Source: Apostichopus japonicus (Eukaryota > Echinodermata > Holothuroidea > Aspidochirotida > Stichopodidae). From it: a DNA stretch of 64,000 bases. Below, piece by piece: positions 25,001 to 47,304 of the stretch (position 1 is its first letter; every line of letters begins with the position of its first letter). The notes beneath the pieces are model-generated. The model did not search any database, was not told the DNA's origin, and saw nothing but the letters and a program-made list of their open reading frames with translations. Position numbers and translations under genes: made by a program. Where the stretch lies: positions 5,014,484 through 5,078,483 of the forward strand of contig NC_092564.1 of the NCBI RefSeq assembly GCF_037975245.1. Direction: 5' to 3'.

Positions 25001-28000
25001 GGTTGGCAAACTACAATCTGATAAAGTTGGGTAAATATGTTACCCCAACACGTTTTCCACAAAGCAGTACAATTAAGACAGTTTAATCAATATCATTGCT
25101 ACAATTTGTGAAAATTAGTTCAACATTGTCTACTTTTTACGAAATCCAAATTGTGTTCGATAGGTGTTTACCCTTTGTTGCGTAAAATGTTTGACCAACT
25201 TGTTTTGAGTGTAGGTGATTATACAAACTGGGAACCTTTTCTTAATTTATAGGTCATACACAGTCAATATTCTTAAACTGGAAATAACACACGATGTAGA
25301 GAGAAATACAGACATGACTTCCTGGTCTTTAATAACTATTTTCGTTTTTGAAATTGAGACGAGCTATGCTTTCATTTTAATTTTCCTGTCATGTCACTCA
25401 CTCGTACTGTAAATAGGACACGCGTGGATGCGTAGTCACTTTATACGATCGGTCAATGTATACTTTCGTTCTTCCAGGCTGATTGAATGATATCAAAATT
25501 CGTGATAACTTTATAAAAAAGTGTGAAATGTCATGTTAACATGAGATTGTGAGTCACCGCCCCTTCTAAATATATTTCTTATTCTATATAACACATTCGT
25601 AATTTCCCCATATGTTATTTATATAGTCATCTGGTTATATTGCCCTAATAAATGCTGACTTTCGTCCAGAAATAATTTAAGTAAAATATATAATGCCTTA
25701 ACATATTCAACGTCCTGTGGGAATTCCAAATTTGCGATAGTTGAATGACTTTACATAAAATTTGAAATATCAGTAATAACAAGTGCTTCTGAGTGATCAC
25801 CCCTTCGCCAATGTCAATTATTCTATTTATAATAAGAGTCAATTTAATTGATGTAGTTTAATCATCGTTACAAAGTTCGTCTTAACTTAGTTTGAACTTC
25901 ACTTTTTATTTGTTTTTTTTTATATATTTTGAATGGTGTTGGATGGTGGTGGGTGGTGTCGGATGGTGTTGGATGGTGGTTGATGGTGGTGGATGTTGTT
26001 GGATGGTAATGGATGGTGTCGGATGGTGTTGGATGGTGGTTGATGGTGTTGGATGGTGGTGGATGGTGTTGGATGGTGTTGGATGGTGGTGGATGGCGGT
26101 GGATGGTGTCGGATGGTGGTGGATAGTGTTCGATGGTTGCATGTTTCAAAGTTATCGGTGGTGTGAGGTATGTGTTACTCTAAGTTGAATTCCATCGTCC
26201 TGTCCTTTGCCAGGACATAGGGTACCAAACTGAAATTTGGGTAAAACGGCTCTCCCGCTGCACCCTTTCCAACAAGAATTTTAGCATTAGCGTATAAAGA
26301 TAACAGTAGCACTTAACTTCCACTAACTCTTATTCTCGTTTTTACCGTTATTCTATAGTTCATAGTGACGTTCACCTGCATAATATAAGGGTATATACTA
26401 TATCATGATGCTGTATAAATCTGCACTTATAATACCCTGAATTGAAATTCATTCATACTCCCACCGTCCACCTCACACTAACCTCCAACCGACCCTATTC
26501 CTCCCGTCTCTTCCAAATTCTGAAAAAACACACATAACACCTGCTTAATCGGTTACCGGAATTGCCGTGATGCTTACCTGAATTCTACTTGGTAAACTTG
26601 TATTTTATTCCCACTTGCTAATTTTCTTTTGCTTCTTGTATCTTGCTTACACAGGAGTTAACTCTCACCCGACACAGGCAACCCCACCCGTAAAGAAAAA
26701 TCGATCAGGTTCGACACAGCATAATCCAAAAGGTACTGGTCGAGAAAAAGGTTCAAGAGAGGGAAGCAAGAGGTTACCAACCCAGAAAGTAGTGCCCAGA
26801 AAAACCCCTGTAGTGCATGACGGCATTTCGCATTACGATGGTACAGGCAGAGGAGTTGCCGATGGGTCACATCATGGCGGTGGAAGGACAGTTCTTGTAG
26901 AAGATAAAAAGATTTTGACCATTGACGGAAGAGATTACGACACTGCTCCTGAGAACTATCACCCTACCAACGGATCTGGAATGGTTGGCATGGCGCTAGG
27001 AGTAGGCGTGGTCATGTCACTTACAGGTGTCTTGGTTGGTGTGGTAATCATGAAGCTCAGGATGCGTAAAATAACGGCGCGTGACGTGTAAGTATTGATT
27101 TTTTATAATGACTTATACAATTGAACATAAGATTGCATTGCCTTCGTTTCTTGTCATCCTTTCTTTAATGGCAAAAGTTCCTATCCAAACTGGACTTTGA
27201 TGCCTTTTAGTTTAAAGTACGTGCACCCATGACGTCAAGATGTTTTTTTTCTGTAGCGTACTTAATTAAAAGCTGATTTAGTTATATATTTATTTTAATT
27301 GGATTTGTTTATGTGATGGAGATTGATCCCACAACCAACAATCTTTATTCGTTGTGGTTTTAGAAATTATATGGGATTTCCTTCTAATTTCATGATAGGA
27401 TCTCAGTCTTAAATGAGTAACACCTGGGGAGGTATGAAGAAAATGGCATGTTGATGCTGTCTATCTTTAAATGAAGTGCCTTTGCGGCTCATTGAAACCA
27501 CTTTAATTATGTAAAATCCATTATAGTGGAAAAATCAAAGGAAGTTTAAGTCATTGAATTGAAACTGTTCATTTTTACACTGTTCATTTTTTTGCAGAAT
27601 GCTTCTGTCGAGGGACCAATACTCCCGAAGAACAACCAGGAAGAAATCTCAAACAATTTCTGAAGCACTGAGCAAGAGGACACAAAGTAAGGATTATTGG
27701 TCATCGTACAAAACCTTGCTCTTTTTACCTTTAAAAAATTAAAAATATAATTAAAATATCTCAAGTCGTTGCATGCAATACACAAAATAGTAAATGAGGT
27801 TACGAAGAAAGAAGCAAGTGTTACCGAGGTCATCCATAATATGTTCTTGTTTGTAAGGTAAAGGCTTTGTAAGTAAACATCTTTGATGCCGACAACATAC
27901 CGTACAGGTCTCAAATTATTGCATGACACATCAACAACAGTAACAGTGATAAATTGTAAACCCAACAATACATTGCCTTTTCCATCTTGTAATATTGGTT

Positions 28001-29229
28001 AATTTAATACGAAACATGGATGAGGACAGAGGTTTTGGCCTGATGCTACTGCTTTATCAATAGGGACCTTAAATTTAATGTATTCTGGTGTCAGAAATTC
28101 ATTGTAGAAATAACTGAATGTACATCGTAAGGTCAAAATCACATCCTTGTAGCATTTGATATCGTGGAGGTGCACATGTTTAAAATTTGGTGGTATGTTA
28201 TGAATGCAAGCAAGGAAGGTTTTATCTGGCAAAAATAGCTTACATTGAAATACCACTAGCTAAAGTCAGGAACAAGATATTGCGATGAAATGTGAAGTAA
28301 CTTGTGGAATAGTCTCTCTTCTTTGTATGTGTTATATTATCTGCTAACGGAATATCCCTTTTAAGATGAAATGCCAATAGATATTCCGATCTCATATTAT
28401 ACATGATGGTAGTGTTTGGCTTGGTTTGGTTTGGCGGAGGACTGCCCGTACACAGCATCCCTCGCAGAGAGCTGGGGGTAGATAGCTATATGCAATGACA
28501 ATATAGAAACATTTTTACATTATGTTTTTTTTTCCAGAGCAAAGGGTTGTATCTTACGTGGATGTGATGGACGTGCGAGAGAAAATGGTTCCAGACCAAC
28601 CACAGCCAAATACAACGAAAAAGATCCCGCAATGTTCTCTTCCAAGAATTCCAGAGGCAGCGATAGAATCCTTAGAGGTTATGCAACCCAAAGGAACACA
28701 GGATAGCTTATCAGAGCTGAAGGAAGTCCAGTTGGTTACAACTAATATCCCACCATACGCTATCGTTAAAAAATCCAGTAAATTGACCAATACTTCTGAA
28801 AATGTGCGGCCTTCTTCATTGCTGTCGATGGGAAGAGTTAGCCGTTCAAATTCATCAGCTTACGCAATAGTGGACGACCTGAATGGAACCGTCGTTGGAT
28901 CAAGTTCACCAATCTCGACTCGAAATTCATCCGTGGTGCCGTTACGAGATCAACAACCGCCAACAGAGTTTGCCAGTTTATATGCTAAAGTAAATAAGAA
29001 TAAAAACTCAAATAATGAACACAAACATCGATTTAGTCATGGAAATATACCTATGAGCTTCGTTGAAGATGATTCCATTTATGGGAAGTTAGACCACCCT
29101 CCTCAGAGTCAGCCTGGTGTTACTCCTGCATATAATGACTCGTTGAAGTATGACAGGCTAAAGAGAGCACCTCTGTCCAGAAGTATTAGACAATCTAAAC
29201 GTTTTTCTGAACTCTACGAATCTATATAG
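16491..29229 (+). CDS. Gene B: EMI-domain receptor with ITIM-type tail, 6 exons
   Basis: Predicted 513-aa type I membrane protein. Exons: 16491-16612, 22784-22885, 23748-23851, 26655-27087, 27598-27686, 28538-29229. All are GT-AG with phases 2,2,1,2,1, and the total is divisible by three. A signal peptide spans about residues 1-24. The EMI domain (about 37-109) begins NNVC, has the core TRCGFGLLQCSRYR and ends VCCTGYEAVNWQC. A basic, glycine/histidine-rich linker (110-217) leads to a membrane span at about 219-242 (glycine/valine-rich) and a 270-aa tail. There are no EGF modules, unlike gene A. The start is the Met directly before the signal peptide. The EMI pattern resembles MEGF10/PEAR1 proteins; ligand unknown. 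The tail suggests inhibitory or SHP-type phosphatase signalling (inference). Confidence 0.87.
19004..19068. repeat. (TA)n microsatellite
   Basis: Pure TA tract directly next to the GC-rich element at 19082-19258. Confidence 0.95.
19082..19258. repeat. GC-rich island, possible dispersed element
   Basis: About 175 bp of markedly GC-rich sequence inside a very AT-rich intron. It contains several short complementary pairs (for example CCCCTGGTGGGG and GGCGTTGCC-type hairpins) and ends in AAAATTGTGAG. It carries open frames on both strands, but these look incidental. It looks like a mobile or dispersed repeat insertion next to a TA tract; the family is not identified. Confidence 0.5.
19811..19869. 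repeat. GGGGGACTGG minisatellite
   Basis: Six or so imperfect 9-10-bp units of GGGGACT(G) in gene B intron 1. Confidence 0.85.
22784..22885 (+). CDS. Gene B exon 2: EMI core
   Basis: A 102-nt exon coding the central EMI segment with TRCGFGLLQCSRYR. The acceptor is TTTATTCCAG and the donor GTAAGG, with phase 2 in and out. It is the homologue of the exons at 38528-38614 and 58689-58781, where the two cysteines are spaced differently. Confidence 0.87.
22955..23577 (+). mobile_element. Decayed LINE 3' fragment
   Basis: Around 23020-23105 a frame reads EIGWKILVQN ... MIYKSLNDLTPH, the C-terminal pattern common in non-LTR retrotransposon reverse transcriptase proteins (LGWK-L, YK-L-P). Further on, FSYIGTK matches the usual F-x-GAK-WN stretch. 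Stops and frame breaks show it is dead. It ends in an A-rich AAATAAAA near 23577 and sits inside intron 2 of gene B. Confidence 0.6.
23748..23851 (+). CDS. Gene B exon 3: EMI C-terminal part
   Basis: A 104-nt exon coding TLYVPAYREM ... VCCTGYEAVNWQCVT, with the EMI-typical double cysteine and final cysteine. The acceptor is TATGTTACAG. The donor used is GTAATT after position 23851, chosen because it gives the phase needed by the next exon. Confidence 0.85.
25931..26140. repeat. GGATGGTGTT minisatellite
   Basis: About 20 imperfect 10-bp units (GGATGGTGKT) in intron 3 of gene B. It creates tryptophan/glycine-rich open frames on the plus strand and HHPTPS-type frames on the minus strand; neither is taken as a gene. 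Confidence 0.92.
26655..27087 (+). CDS. Gene B exon 4: stalk and transmembrane exon
   Basis: A 433-nt exon. It codes a basic, Thr/Gly/His-rich stalk (TPPVKKNRSGST, GSREGSKR, SHHGGG), then GSGMVGMALGVGVV and further hydrophobic residues as the membrane span, then KLRMRK as stop-transfer. The acceptor is TTACACAG and the donor GTAAGT. The stalk is much longer than in A or C and is not mucin-like. Confidence 0.85.
27598..27686 (+). CDS. Gene B exon 5: basic juxtamembrane linker
   Basis: An 89-nt exon coding MLLSRDQYSRRTTRKKSQ and a further 11 residues, strongly basic. The acceptor is TTTTTGCAG and the donor GTAAGG. It ends in phase 1, so it can join any of the tail exons seen in this window. 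Confidence 0.8.
28538..29229 (+). CDS. Gene B terminal exon: ITIM-array cytoplasmic tail
   Basis: A 692-nt exon (acceptor TTTTTTTCCAG, phase 1). The tail carries five sites that fit [S/I/V/L]xYxx[I/V/L]: VSYVDV, SAYAIV, SLYAKV, SIYGKL and LKYDRL. It also has PPYAIV and the C-terminal LYESI. Known role of such motifs: after phosphorylation they bind SH2 domains of SHP-type phosphatases. The sequence YAKVNKNK is shared in form with FYQKINKNK of the C tail, suggesting common descent. A near-identical copy is at 49122-49813. Confidence 0.87.
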
Positions 29230-29383
29230 AATTAACGAGACTGGATGTTATAACACTACCAGGTTCGTCTCATGTAGGTATCACGTTTGTTCCTCCGTGT
29301 GTTACAACCGTGACGGCTGATATACACTTTACGCACATATATGATGGATATATGATCATGGAAGCTCGGCCGCTTTTTTACTG

Positions 29384-29389
29384 AATAAA
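29384..29389 (+). terminator. Polyadenylation signal of gene B
   Basis: AATAAA 155 nt after the stop codon. The same signal is kept in the duplicate at 49968-49973. Confidence 0.6.
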
Positions 29390-30908
29390 TGGCTGCAGGT
29401 ACAAAATGTTCAAGTAGAATACTGGACTACGAAAGCTTTGATTGTCTCTCTGCTAATCTCCTTAATTGTGATACTTTTTCTGAATGTTGGCCAAAATGTA
29501 GTAAGAAACTTTCGAAAACATTCAGAATCATGAATTTATAGGAGATTGTTACGTTAGACATTCTACTTTGATACTACTCCGTGATGCTAGTATTGATTAA
29601 GAGTGAACAAAACATCACTGACAAATATACAGCTATCATATACAGCTATCAAGTTTGCAACTCGTTGCCATACATGAAAATGAAGCGTTTGAAAATGCGT
29701 ATAAATCTTAAACCAGAGGGCTAGTATTGTCATTATGTCGATCGACACGGTATAGGGGTATGTCGTTTAACATATACGAATTGAACAGAACTGCACATTT
29801 TCTTCATTCATATATATAACTTTTATCGGCTTCGATGCGCTATATGCCGTGATGGCAGCTTCATGTGGTCATCACCGATATTTGCGGAAATTATGAATCG
29901 GAAATGTGACTATGGGCTAAGTAATGCTTTTTTTCCCCACCAATATTGAATTAGTTGCATATCAAGATATGCTAATATGATCTCAATTATTCATGATCTT
30001 TCCAAAATGCTCCACCTAAAATGCTACAACGTAGTACCTTCGCTTATCTATTTATATCGATCTTAAATCTGAGACATGCTTTATCTGTATAGACATCAAT
30101 AATGCTCAGACCGTAATCACGTCACACATTTACCTGTGAACGGTTTGAGATTCACGTTGTATTCTAGGCTCTTATTTTCAAACAGTATAATGTAAATAAT
30201 CATAATTAATAGCCAGTTTGTAATGATGATACATCGGGTGTATTACAGCACCAAATTATATACAATGTTAATGTTATTCAATGATACAATTTCTCTGCAA
30301 CATCTTTTACGGTTTTGTCCAGCTCATAAGGGGGGGGGGGGGGGTCAGGAGAAATGAGGTGGAATGGGGATATGGTGTTGGGCACTCTTGCAATATATGA
30401 TGAGAGCTGTGCGGTAGATAATTGTATTTAGTTGTTTGCTAAGGATAAACCATATTCTTACCATCATGATCCGAGGTTTATTCTCGAATCACGTTGTCCC
30501 GGGACTCAAATGATTAAGTTTTTTGGAAAAGTCCACTGGAGTAACCAGGGGTAAAACGGGAGCCGGCAGGAACGCGGAAGGGGGGGGGATACTTTTTCTT
30601 TGGTAACGTTCTGGTATTTCAGACAACGTTTTCATAATGCATTCTGAGGCAAATTTTAACAGTAAATTAAATCTATTTATATTTAGATATATACACGCAA
30701 GTAGTTATAATAACTACGTTAACATTTTGTGTGGGATTGAAATAGGGGGTATAACAACACACACCCCTGGAGCCACGCTTCATGATAATGACCAAAGTCA
30801 GTTGCAATATTGTCGACCTTAGCGATCCAAAAAACGAATACAGTAGTATATAAGAGGACTTAGCGTAGGGTTCGTATATGAACAGGCGCACCCATCTCCC
30901 CTATTCGA

Positions 30909-30984
30909 GTTACACCTCATTCGAAAGTAGGTCAGATTACCGGCATTAGACTTTTCTTTTTGCGCGAGTCTTCACACCCTTTAA
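30909..30984 (+). mobile_element. 3' remnant of TTAA-type MITE
   Basis: Only the last 75 bp of the MITE family at 32222-32579 is present, ending GCGAGTCTTCACACCC before TTTAA. In the duplicate the flank reads CGCTTAATGTGG at about 51658 with no MITE end. Confidence 0.7.
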
Positions 30985-32221
30985 TGTGGTAAGTCTGATG
31001 ATCTTGTTTCAAGTCCAGCAGAGATGAGTCACAAATGTTTAACAAAGAAAAGGTCAACGGATACATTCGCACAGACCGAAATGGGGATGAATTTAAATAA
31101 CTTAGTTCGTTTGGAAAAAGGAAATACATAAAACTGTTCATTTTCAAACATGGAACTTAATTCGTTTAAGCTGATTATGTTACATGAAAAGAGGTTCCAC
31201 CAAGCTAATTTTGCCAAGAACTTTGCATTAATTAAGAAATTAATGATCGAAAGTATCGAAAAATGTATCCGATGAAACAGATTTCATTTGTGTATTCTGT
31301 TACGCCATGCCTCTTGATTTAAACAGGCCAATGAGAGAACGCACTGTAATGCATATTCAGTACCAACGAAGCTCTCCGTGCTCGAAGACCAGCTGATCGT
31401 CGATGCGACTAGCAGACTAGTAATAAGTGTTCAACACCTAGCATATATGGTCACACATAATACTACACTTGTTGTCACAGATTTTCGATATTTTTCACCT
31501 TTGGTAATCTTCACAATCTCTCTCGGAATGTATCTCTTAGAGTAAGTTTACTAGAACTAGGTCTCAGACTAGGCTACTAATATTATACTATGACCTCGAC
31601 CCTACTGACAGTAACAGTGAGCTCAAGTTCTAAACGACGTTCGATGAAACTGATCATAGGAAGACTGACTTTATTGTATACTCTATTCTACTCTATTATA
31701 TAATATCACTTCCAAAGTCCTATAATATGAAACTAATTGACTTGTGATAAAACCTAATGCAGAGGAAGGATTAGGTCGAGAAGAAGACAACCGGTATCAC
31801 TACTAGTATACAGTGCTACTATTATCTAACAGGATTAGTGTGTTGTATGTATATGTCCTGTATGGATACCTTATGAACGCATAACCATTATCAATACGGA
31901 ATACTACTGACGGACCATAGGGGTAAATAATAACTACATGCCACCAGGCAGTTATATTTACGACGCTAAGGGAACACGAATTTGGAAGAAGCCCGCAAGG
32001 GCTTATGTATATTTACCAATTCACGTCGGGTGGCTTCCAATTTAACATTTTAACCCTAACTTGGAATCTACAACTGAAACTTGAGCAGTATGCATGTGTT
32101 ACATCGGTGGTACAGTCCCTGCTTAGTGTTGAATATTCATTACTAAACTCACATCTAGGCGTGGTCTAGCTCTTGTATTTTGTGTGTGTGTTTTTGCTCT
32201 CTTCGGTACGCGCGTAATCAC

Positions 32222-32579
32222 TTTACAGGCATTGAAGACTCGGCCCAAACCGCGTGCGGCCATCTGAAAAAGTTAACTTTCTGTTGCTTGCAAGTGACGT
32301 TTTGTTCGTGTCACTACAAAATGCAGACAGTAATGAAACGTGATACCTTGTTAACTTTAGCTGGACCTGAGATGTCCATCGTTGTATCGTTTCTACATTG
32401 TGCTGTGGGTATTGACCGCAGCTGTATGTACTGACTGTACACTAGTGTCTAGCAAGCTGTGAGTGTATTTTCTGGGATCGATGGTGGTGTCTATAACACT
32501 TCTGTTACACCTCATTCGAAACTAGGTCAGATTAACGGCATTAGACGTTTCTTTTTGCGCGAGTCTTCACACCCTTTAA
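32222..32579 (+). mobile_element. MITE with GAAGACTCG inverted ends, copy 1
   Basis: A 358-bp non-coding element with imperfect terminal inverted repeats: TTTACAGGC..GAAGACTCG at the left and GCGAGTCTTCACACCCTTTAA at the right. The ends suggest a TTAA-like 4-bp target (piggyBac-like), but this is not certain. The same insertion is in the duplicate at 52611-52967, so it predates the duplication. Confidence 0.75.
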
Positions 32580-33784
32580 CAGAGCCTATTTCTGGGAAAC
32601 TTGAGACAAGGTCAAGGTAGGCTATAATTTGGCCCACAAAGAGCTTACCTAAATAATGTAAATGTTCTGATGGGCCCATGTTCTGATATAGAGGGAGTGT
32701 GGATGATTGAGCAATAACAACACTAATTGAATACAGTGACAAGATGAATGGGAAATTTCATGTTTCTAAATATATATTGGGTATAATCGGTGAACATACT
32801 ACAAGACTGTCGAGTATATTTTTGGAACGTATTTTGCGGGTAATATTGGTGACCGTTAGAAATCGTTAGGAATCTTCAGCCAAAAATGCTCCTTGCTATA
32901 TACAGGAAATAACACTGATTTCACCGTGGTCATGAGTCACGTCACAGAACGACTGAGCACAGAGTCTTTAAACAATTGGTATAGCACTGAAATGAAAGTG
33001 TAACTCTATACCACACTCCACCCACATCCACACTCTACTACAATCATGAAACAATTGGTAGGAAGTACTACCGATATCCTATAACGGGCCGATTTGATGA
33101 ACTATACCAACTGCTGACTGGTGACTTGCTCGGAGTACTGTTACACTCTTCGACACACAACAGTGCTAGGACGTGTCAGGAATGTCAGAAATTGGGAGGG
33201 AAAAATCGACTTTCCATCACGTGAATGAAACTCATTGTTTTCATCAGTGACATAGCAACGGTGAAAGGACAGTAAAAAATCTTATCGGATTTGTAGACTG
33301 CAGAAGGATGTATTAAGTGTATAGGCTAGGAAACAGGAACGTTACCTAGAGAAGAAAGATTCGGTAAGATTGTTTTAACGATAGTGTGTATCGTTACATA
33401 TCATTCATTCTAACGGTGAAATGTGTACAATAATCTGACTGTCAATTCAGTTTGTCGGTGTGTTTTGTTTTATGTAACCAATATAATTTATAACGTAGAC
33501 TCAATCTGTTATCGTCAGCCTATACTCTGTAAACGTATGTTAAAGACTCATCCAGTCTATATGGAACAATGGCTTGAGCGACATAAATTGTATTGCAGTA
33601 ATGTTATCATACGAAAACCGGCTGGATTTTTGTGTGGTCTTAGGGAATTGTTATTCCATTACAACTTCCTGGATGTCCACTGTAGCCTGTTGTACTTTCC
33701 TTTTCCGTTTGCTATCTCGATTTTCCCCTCGGGTTAACGAAAGGATACAGCATGTAGGGTAAGTCAAGCTGGGTAAGCATATAT

Positions 33785-33788
<4 letters not shown>

Positions 33789-33818
<30 letters not shown>
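33789..33818. repeat. (TA)n tract, uninterrupted in unit 1
   Basis: A short TA tract followed by TGTG repeats. At the equivalent place in unit 2 this tract is split by a Penelope fragment and other repeat sequence (54241-55350). Confidence 0.85.
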
Positions 33819-33827
<9 letters not shown>

Positions 33828-34628
33828 CGTGTGTGTGTGTGTTATGACAATACCGTTATATTTCACGACGCGTTTCCTGATGTGTGTGTTTACGTTATGT
33901 TATATACCCCTGCTTGTACTCCGGCCGGTTTCCTTTATTACCATATATCCTTTCCGTTCAAATTACATCACCAGCAAGTATTCTGCCCACTATGCATTCG
34001 CACACATCTACGTGTATATCACATTGTCTGTTACGCATCATAGCTGTGATTAAATTACTGTGATGTCTTTCTTATCACCGGCCCTATTTGTAAACAAGTT
34101 ATTAATCAGGTTTTTCAAGACTCCAAAAACTGTACTTATTATTGTCAACAAGTCGATAGGACATGTCTATAAGGCTCAATTAGCAATGCAGATTGGAGCC
34201 AAGCTGGACACTAAGACGTCGCATTCACTCACTGCAGTTGCATTGATAGGCCAGATATATTCTAACTCTTACTCGATACATTTTATTCCCGCGGGCCAAT
34301 GTTCATTTTCTTTACTTTCTGACATTTCTTCATAAAGACATTCGAGTGCTTCTCGGGATTGCAATATAGTGTCAAGATCATACCGAAACGGTAAGTTCAT
34401 TGTTTAAACAAAAACAAAGGGGGGGGGGGGTAGGGGAATGATAAGTTAGCCTGAATAACTATCTCAAAAAAAGCTATTAAGGGTGTGACCCGACGAATTA
34501 TTCCCAGACATCGACAACTCGACTAGACAAAATGAACGTCTCAGTGAGGCAAAACTGGGTATTCATCGTTGAGGTTTAACAAGTGAGCTACAATTGAGGT
34601 TTAACAAGTGAGCTACAATTGATATAGG

Positions 34629-35000
<372 letters not shown>

Positions 35001-35019
35001 TATATATATATACATATAC

Positions 35020-35103
<84 letters not shown>
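35001..35103. repeat. (TA)n microsatellite
   Basis: TA tract on the right side of the Penelope fragment. It runs directly into a SINE body that has lost its head. Confidence 0.93.
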
Positions 35104-35105
<2 letters not shown>

Positions 35106-35270
35106 ATCATAAGGTCCCGAGTTTGAGTCACTCCAAGATTAATGTTTGTCGTCCAGTAACACTGAGTTGTTGCCAATTAACAATTCATAATCATGGACGT
35201 TCCTGCTTGCAGGAGGATTCTAAACACATTCATACACACATACATACAATGTACTTAGTCAATGTGATTT
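35104..35270 (+). mobile_element. Truncated tRNA-derived SINE
   Basis: Matches 56263-56430 in unit 2, but the first half of the tRNA-like head is missing, replaced by the TA tract and Penelope fragment. Confidence 0.65.
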
Positions 35271-35840
35271 TTATATTGCATGCAACCTAATGAAACGTTA
35301 AACAATAGGCCTACCAAATCAATTTGGTTAAGTTACTCCTTAAGCTCTACCTTAATTCAAGTCTAGCCTTTTACCTTTGTAAAGCACTAGAATTTAAGTT
35401 CTTGTGTTGCTTTGTTCTTTTGTATAGACTTTGCATAGTCTTTTGTAATCATGTCTATTGTACCTCACAACTGGTGGATTATCTTTTATATCTGTGATGT
35501 ATATTAAACTAGATTACTTTCTATCCACACACAAGTTGTGTGTTACTATAATACTTTCCATGGTCTGTGACTCATTAGAATTGCTACGAAAAACGTGAGC
35601 TGATTACCTCAGTGAACAGGACAATCATTTGTCGTTAAGCTGCATATATAGTACAGCTCTTGCAGGTTGTGGACAAACCAGCCTACTGTGTTGCAATCTT
35701 TCTGCCTTATACCAGGGAGTTGTATCATAACACGGTGCTTAGACCAGCGAAACCCGGAAGACATGGTAAAGGTCACCAAATCGGATATTCAGTTGGTGAA
35801 TGCACAAATACTTGTTCGTGTGTAAGATTGCATATATGCC

Positions 35841-35983
<143 letters not shown>

Positions 35984-36076
35984 TGCTGTATTTCTCGAGC
36001 TGCCTTATCAGAACTGGTATAACTCGATTTTATTTTAACTCTCTGCATATTCAGCTTCTATAACATCATACATAAT

Positions 36077-46096
<10,020 letters not shown>

Positions 46097-46931
46097 CACA
46101 GGGAAACATACTTTTTCTCCGCCGATGGCGTGGATGAGTCGGGCTGCGTTAACGCTCAATGGCTACCTATGTCTAGGACGACTATTTAAGAGAGCAACGG
46201 GAAGGGAGAAGGTGGCGTGCTCAATATCAATTAGAATCAACTAAAAATCCCATTTCAATCTTTAATGGTAATGGATGGAAAGAAATATCAGGTCTCTACA
46301 ATAGCACGTGCCAATGGTTATTTGTTTTCTAACTGTGTCAATTAAGGCCAAATGGTTTGCTATCATTATCATCATGTAAGAAATACATGCATAAAGTCAT
46401 ACAAAAGAATCATCTATCACCTTCTTTAACGCATTTTCGTTACTGAAATGGTATACCACACCCTATACCCAAAAAAACTGAACTAGGTCTATAATAAAAA
46501 AAAATAATAATAAGGAAATTATGATACTTTGACGAAAGAACAGTTTTTGGTTTAGAAATTGCAGAAACATTTTGCAATGTTAATGTTTCACACAGTATAC
46601 TTGATCTGCCTATCGAATGAAGAGATGGTATTACGGCTTTCTGTTTCGAACAATATAGGCTGCAAGAATAAAGAAAATAAACCGATGTTTCACTTTGAAG
46701 CCACTGCTGCTTCCGCAACATGATGGTCTTTGTATCAACGATAGAGTCAGTTATACGGTATAACACTGAACATTGTGGAAACTTATGATGATACGTTTCC
46801 ATTTAGAGCTTGATAGTTTACGAGGAATATCAGAAACAACTTATAACTTAAATGATTTTTTTTCTTTCTTGTAATTGTAAACAATTACTAACTCCGTGTT
46901 GTCATGAACTGCAGGTTAAGATTCTTATAAC

Positions 46932-47304
46932 CAAGGGCGTAGGAACCGGGGGGGGCTGGGGGCGCCAGCCCCCAGTGAAAATTGTGGAGGGGCGGAAGTA
47001 TCATTCCGCCCCCCCCCCCCGCTTCGCAAGTCAGAAAACCCCTTTTTCATTTCCAAATGAGAAAAAAAATCTCATTTGGAGCACCAAATTGCATCTAAGG
47101 CCTGGTGAAAATACAAAATTAAGTTTACAAAATGGAGTGGGTGTTGAAGTGTGCTATATTGCACCAAATTGCATCTGAGGCTACCTGGAAATGCAAAAAA
47201 TTCCAAAGGGGAGGGGAAACCCCCTCCCCTTATACCCCTCCCCCAGGCCGGCCATCAGCCTTCAGCCCCCCCCCCCCACTCAAAAGTACTTTCCTACGCC
47301 ACTG
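46932..47304. mobile_element. hAT-like MITE with 8-bp target duplication
   Basis: A 373-bp element. The right end TTCCTACGCCACTG is the reverse complement of CAGTGGCGTAGGAA, and the left end CAAGGGCGTAGGAA is a near match. Flanked by identical CTTATAAC (46924-46931 and 47305-47312). C- and G-homopolymer runs inside produce spurious proline-rich frames. Confidence 0.88.

Noticed and set aside
25868-26188. Histidine/proline-rich and tryptophan/glycine-rich frames
   Set aside because: Both come from the 10-bp GGATGGTGTT minisatellite read on opposite strands.
26615-26654. Start of a separate gene at the Met at 26615 with a hydrophobic leader
   Set aside because: The stretch is the polypyrimidine tract and acceptor of gene B exon 4; the upstream EMI exons join it in phase.
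33423-33762. 104-aa frame with a partial match at 53958-54182
   Set aside because: The frame shifts between the two copies after LLFHY, so it is not maintained as protein.
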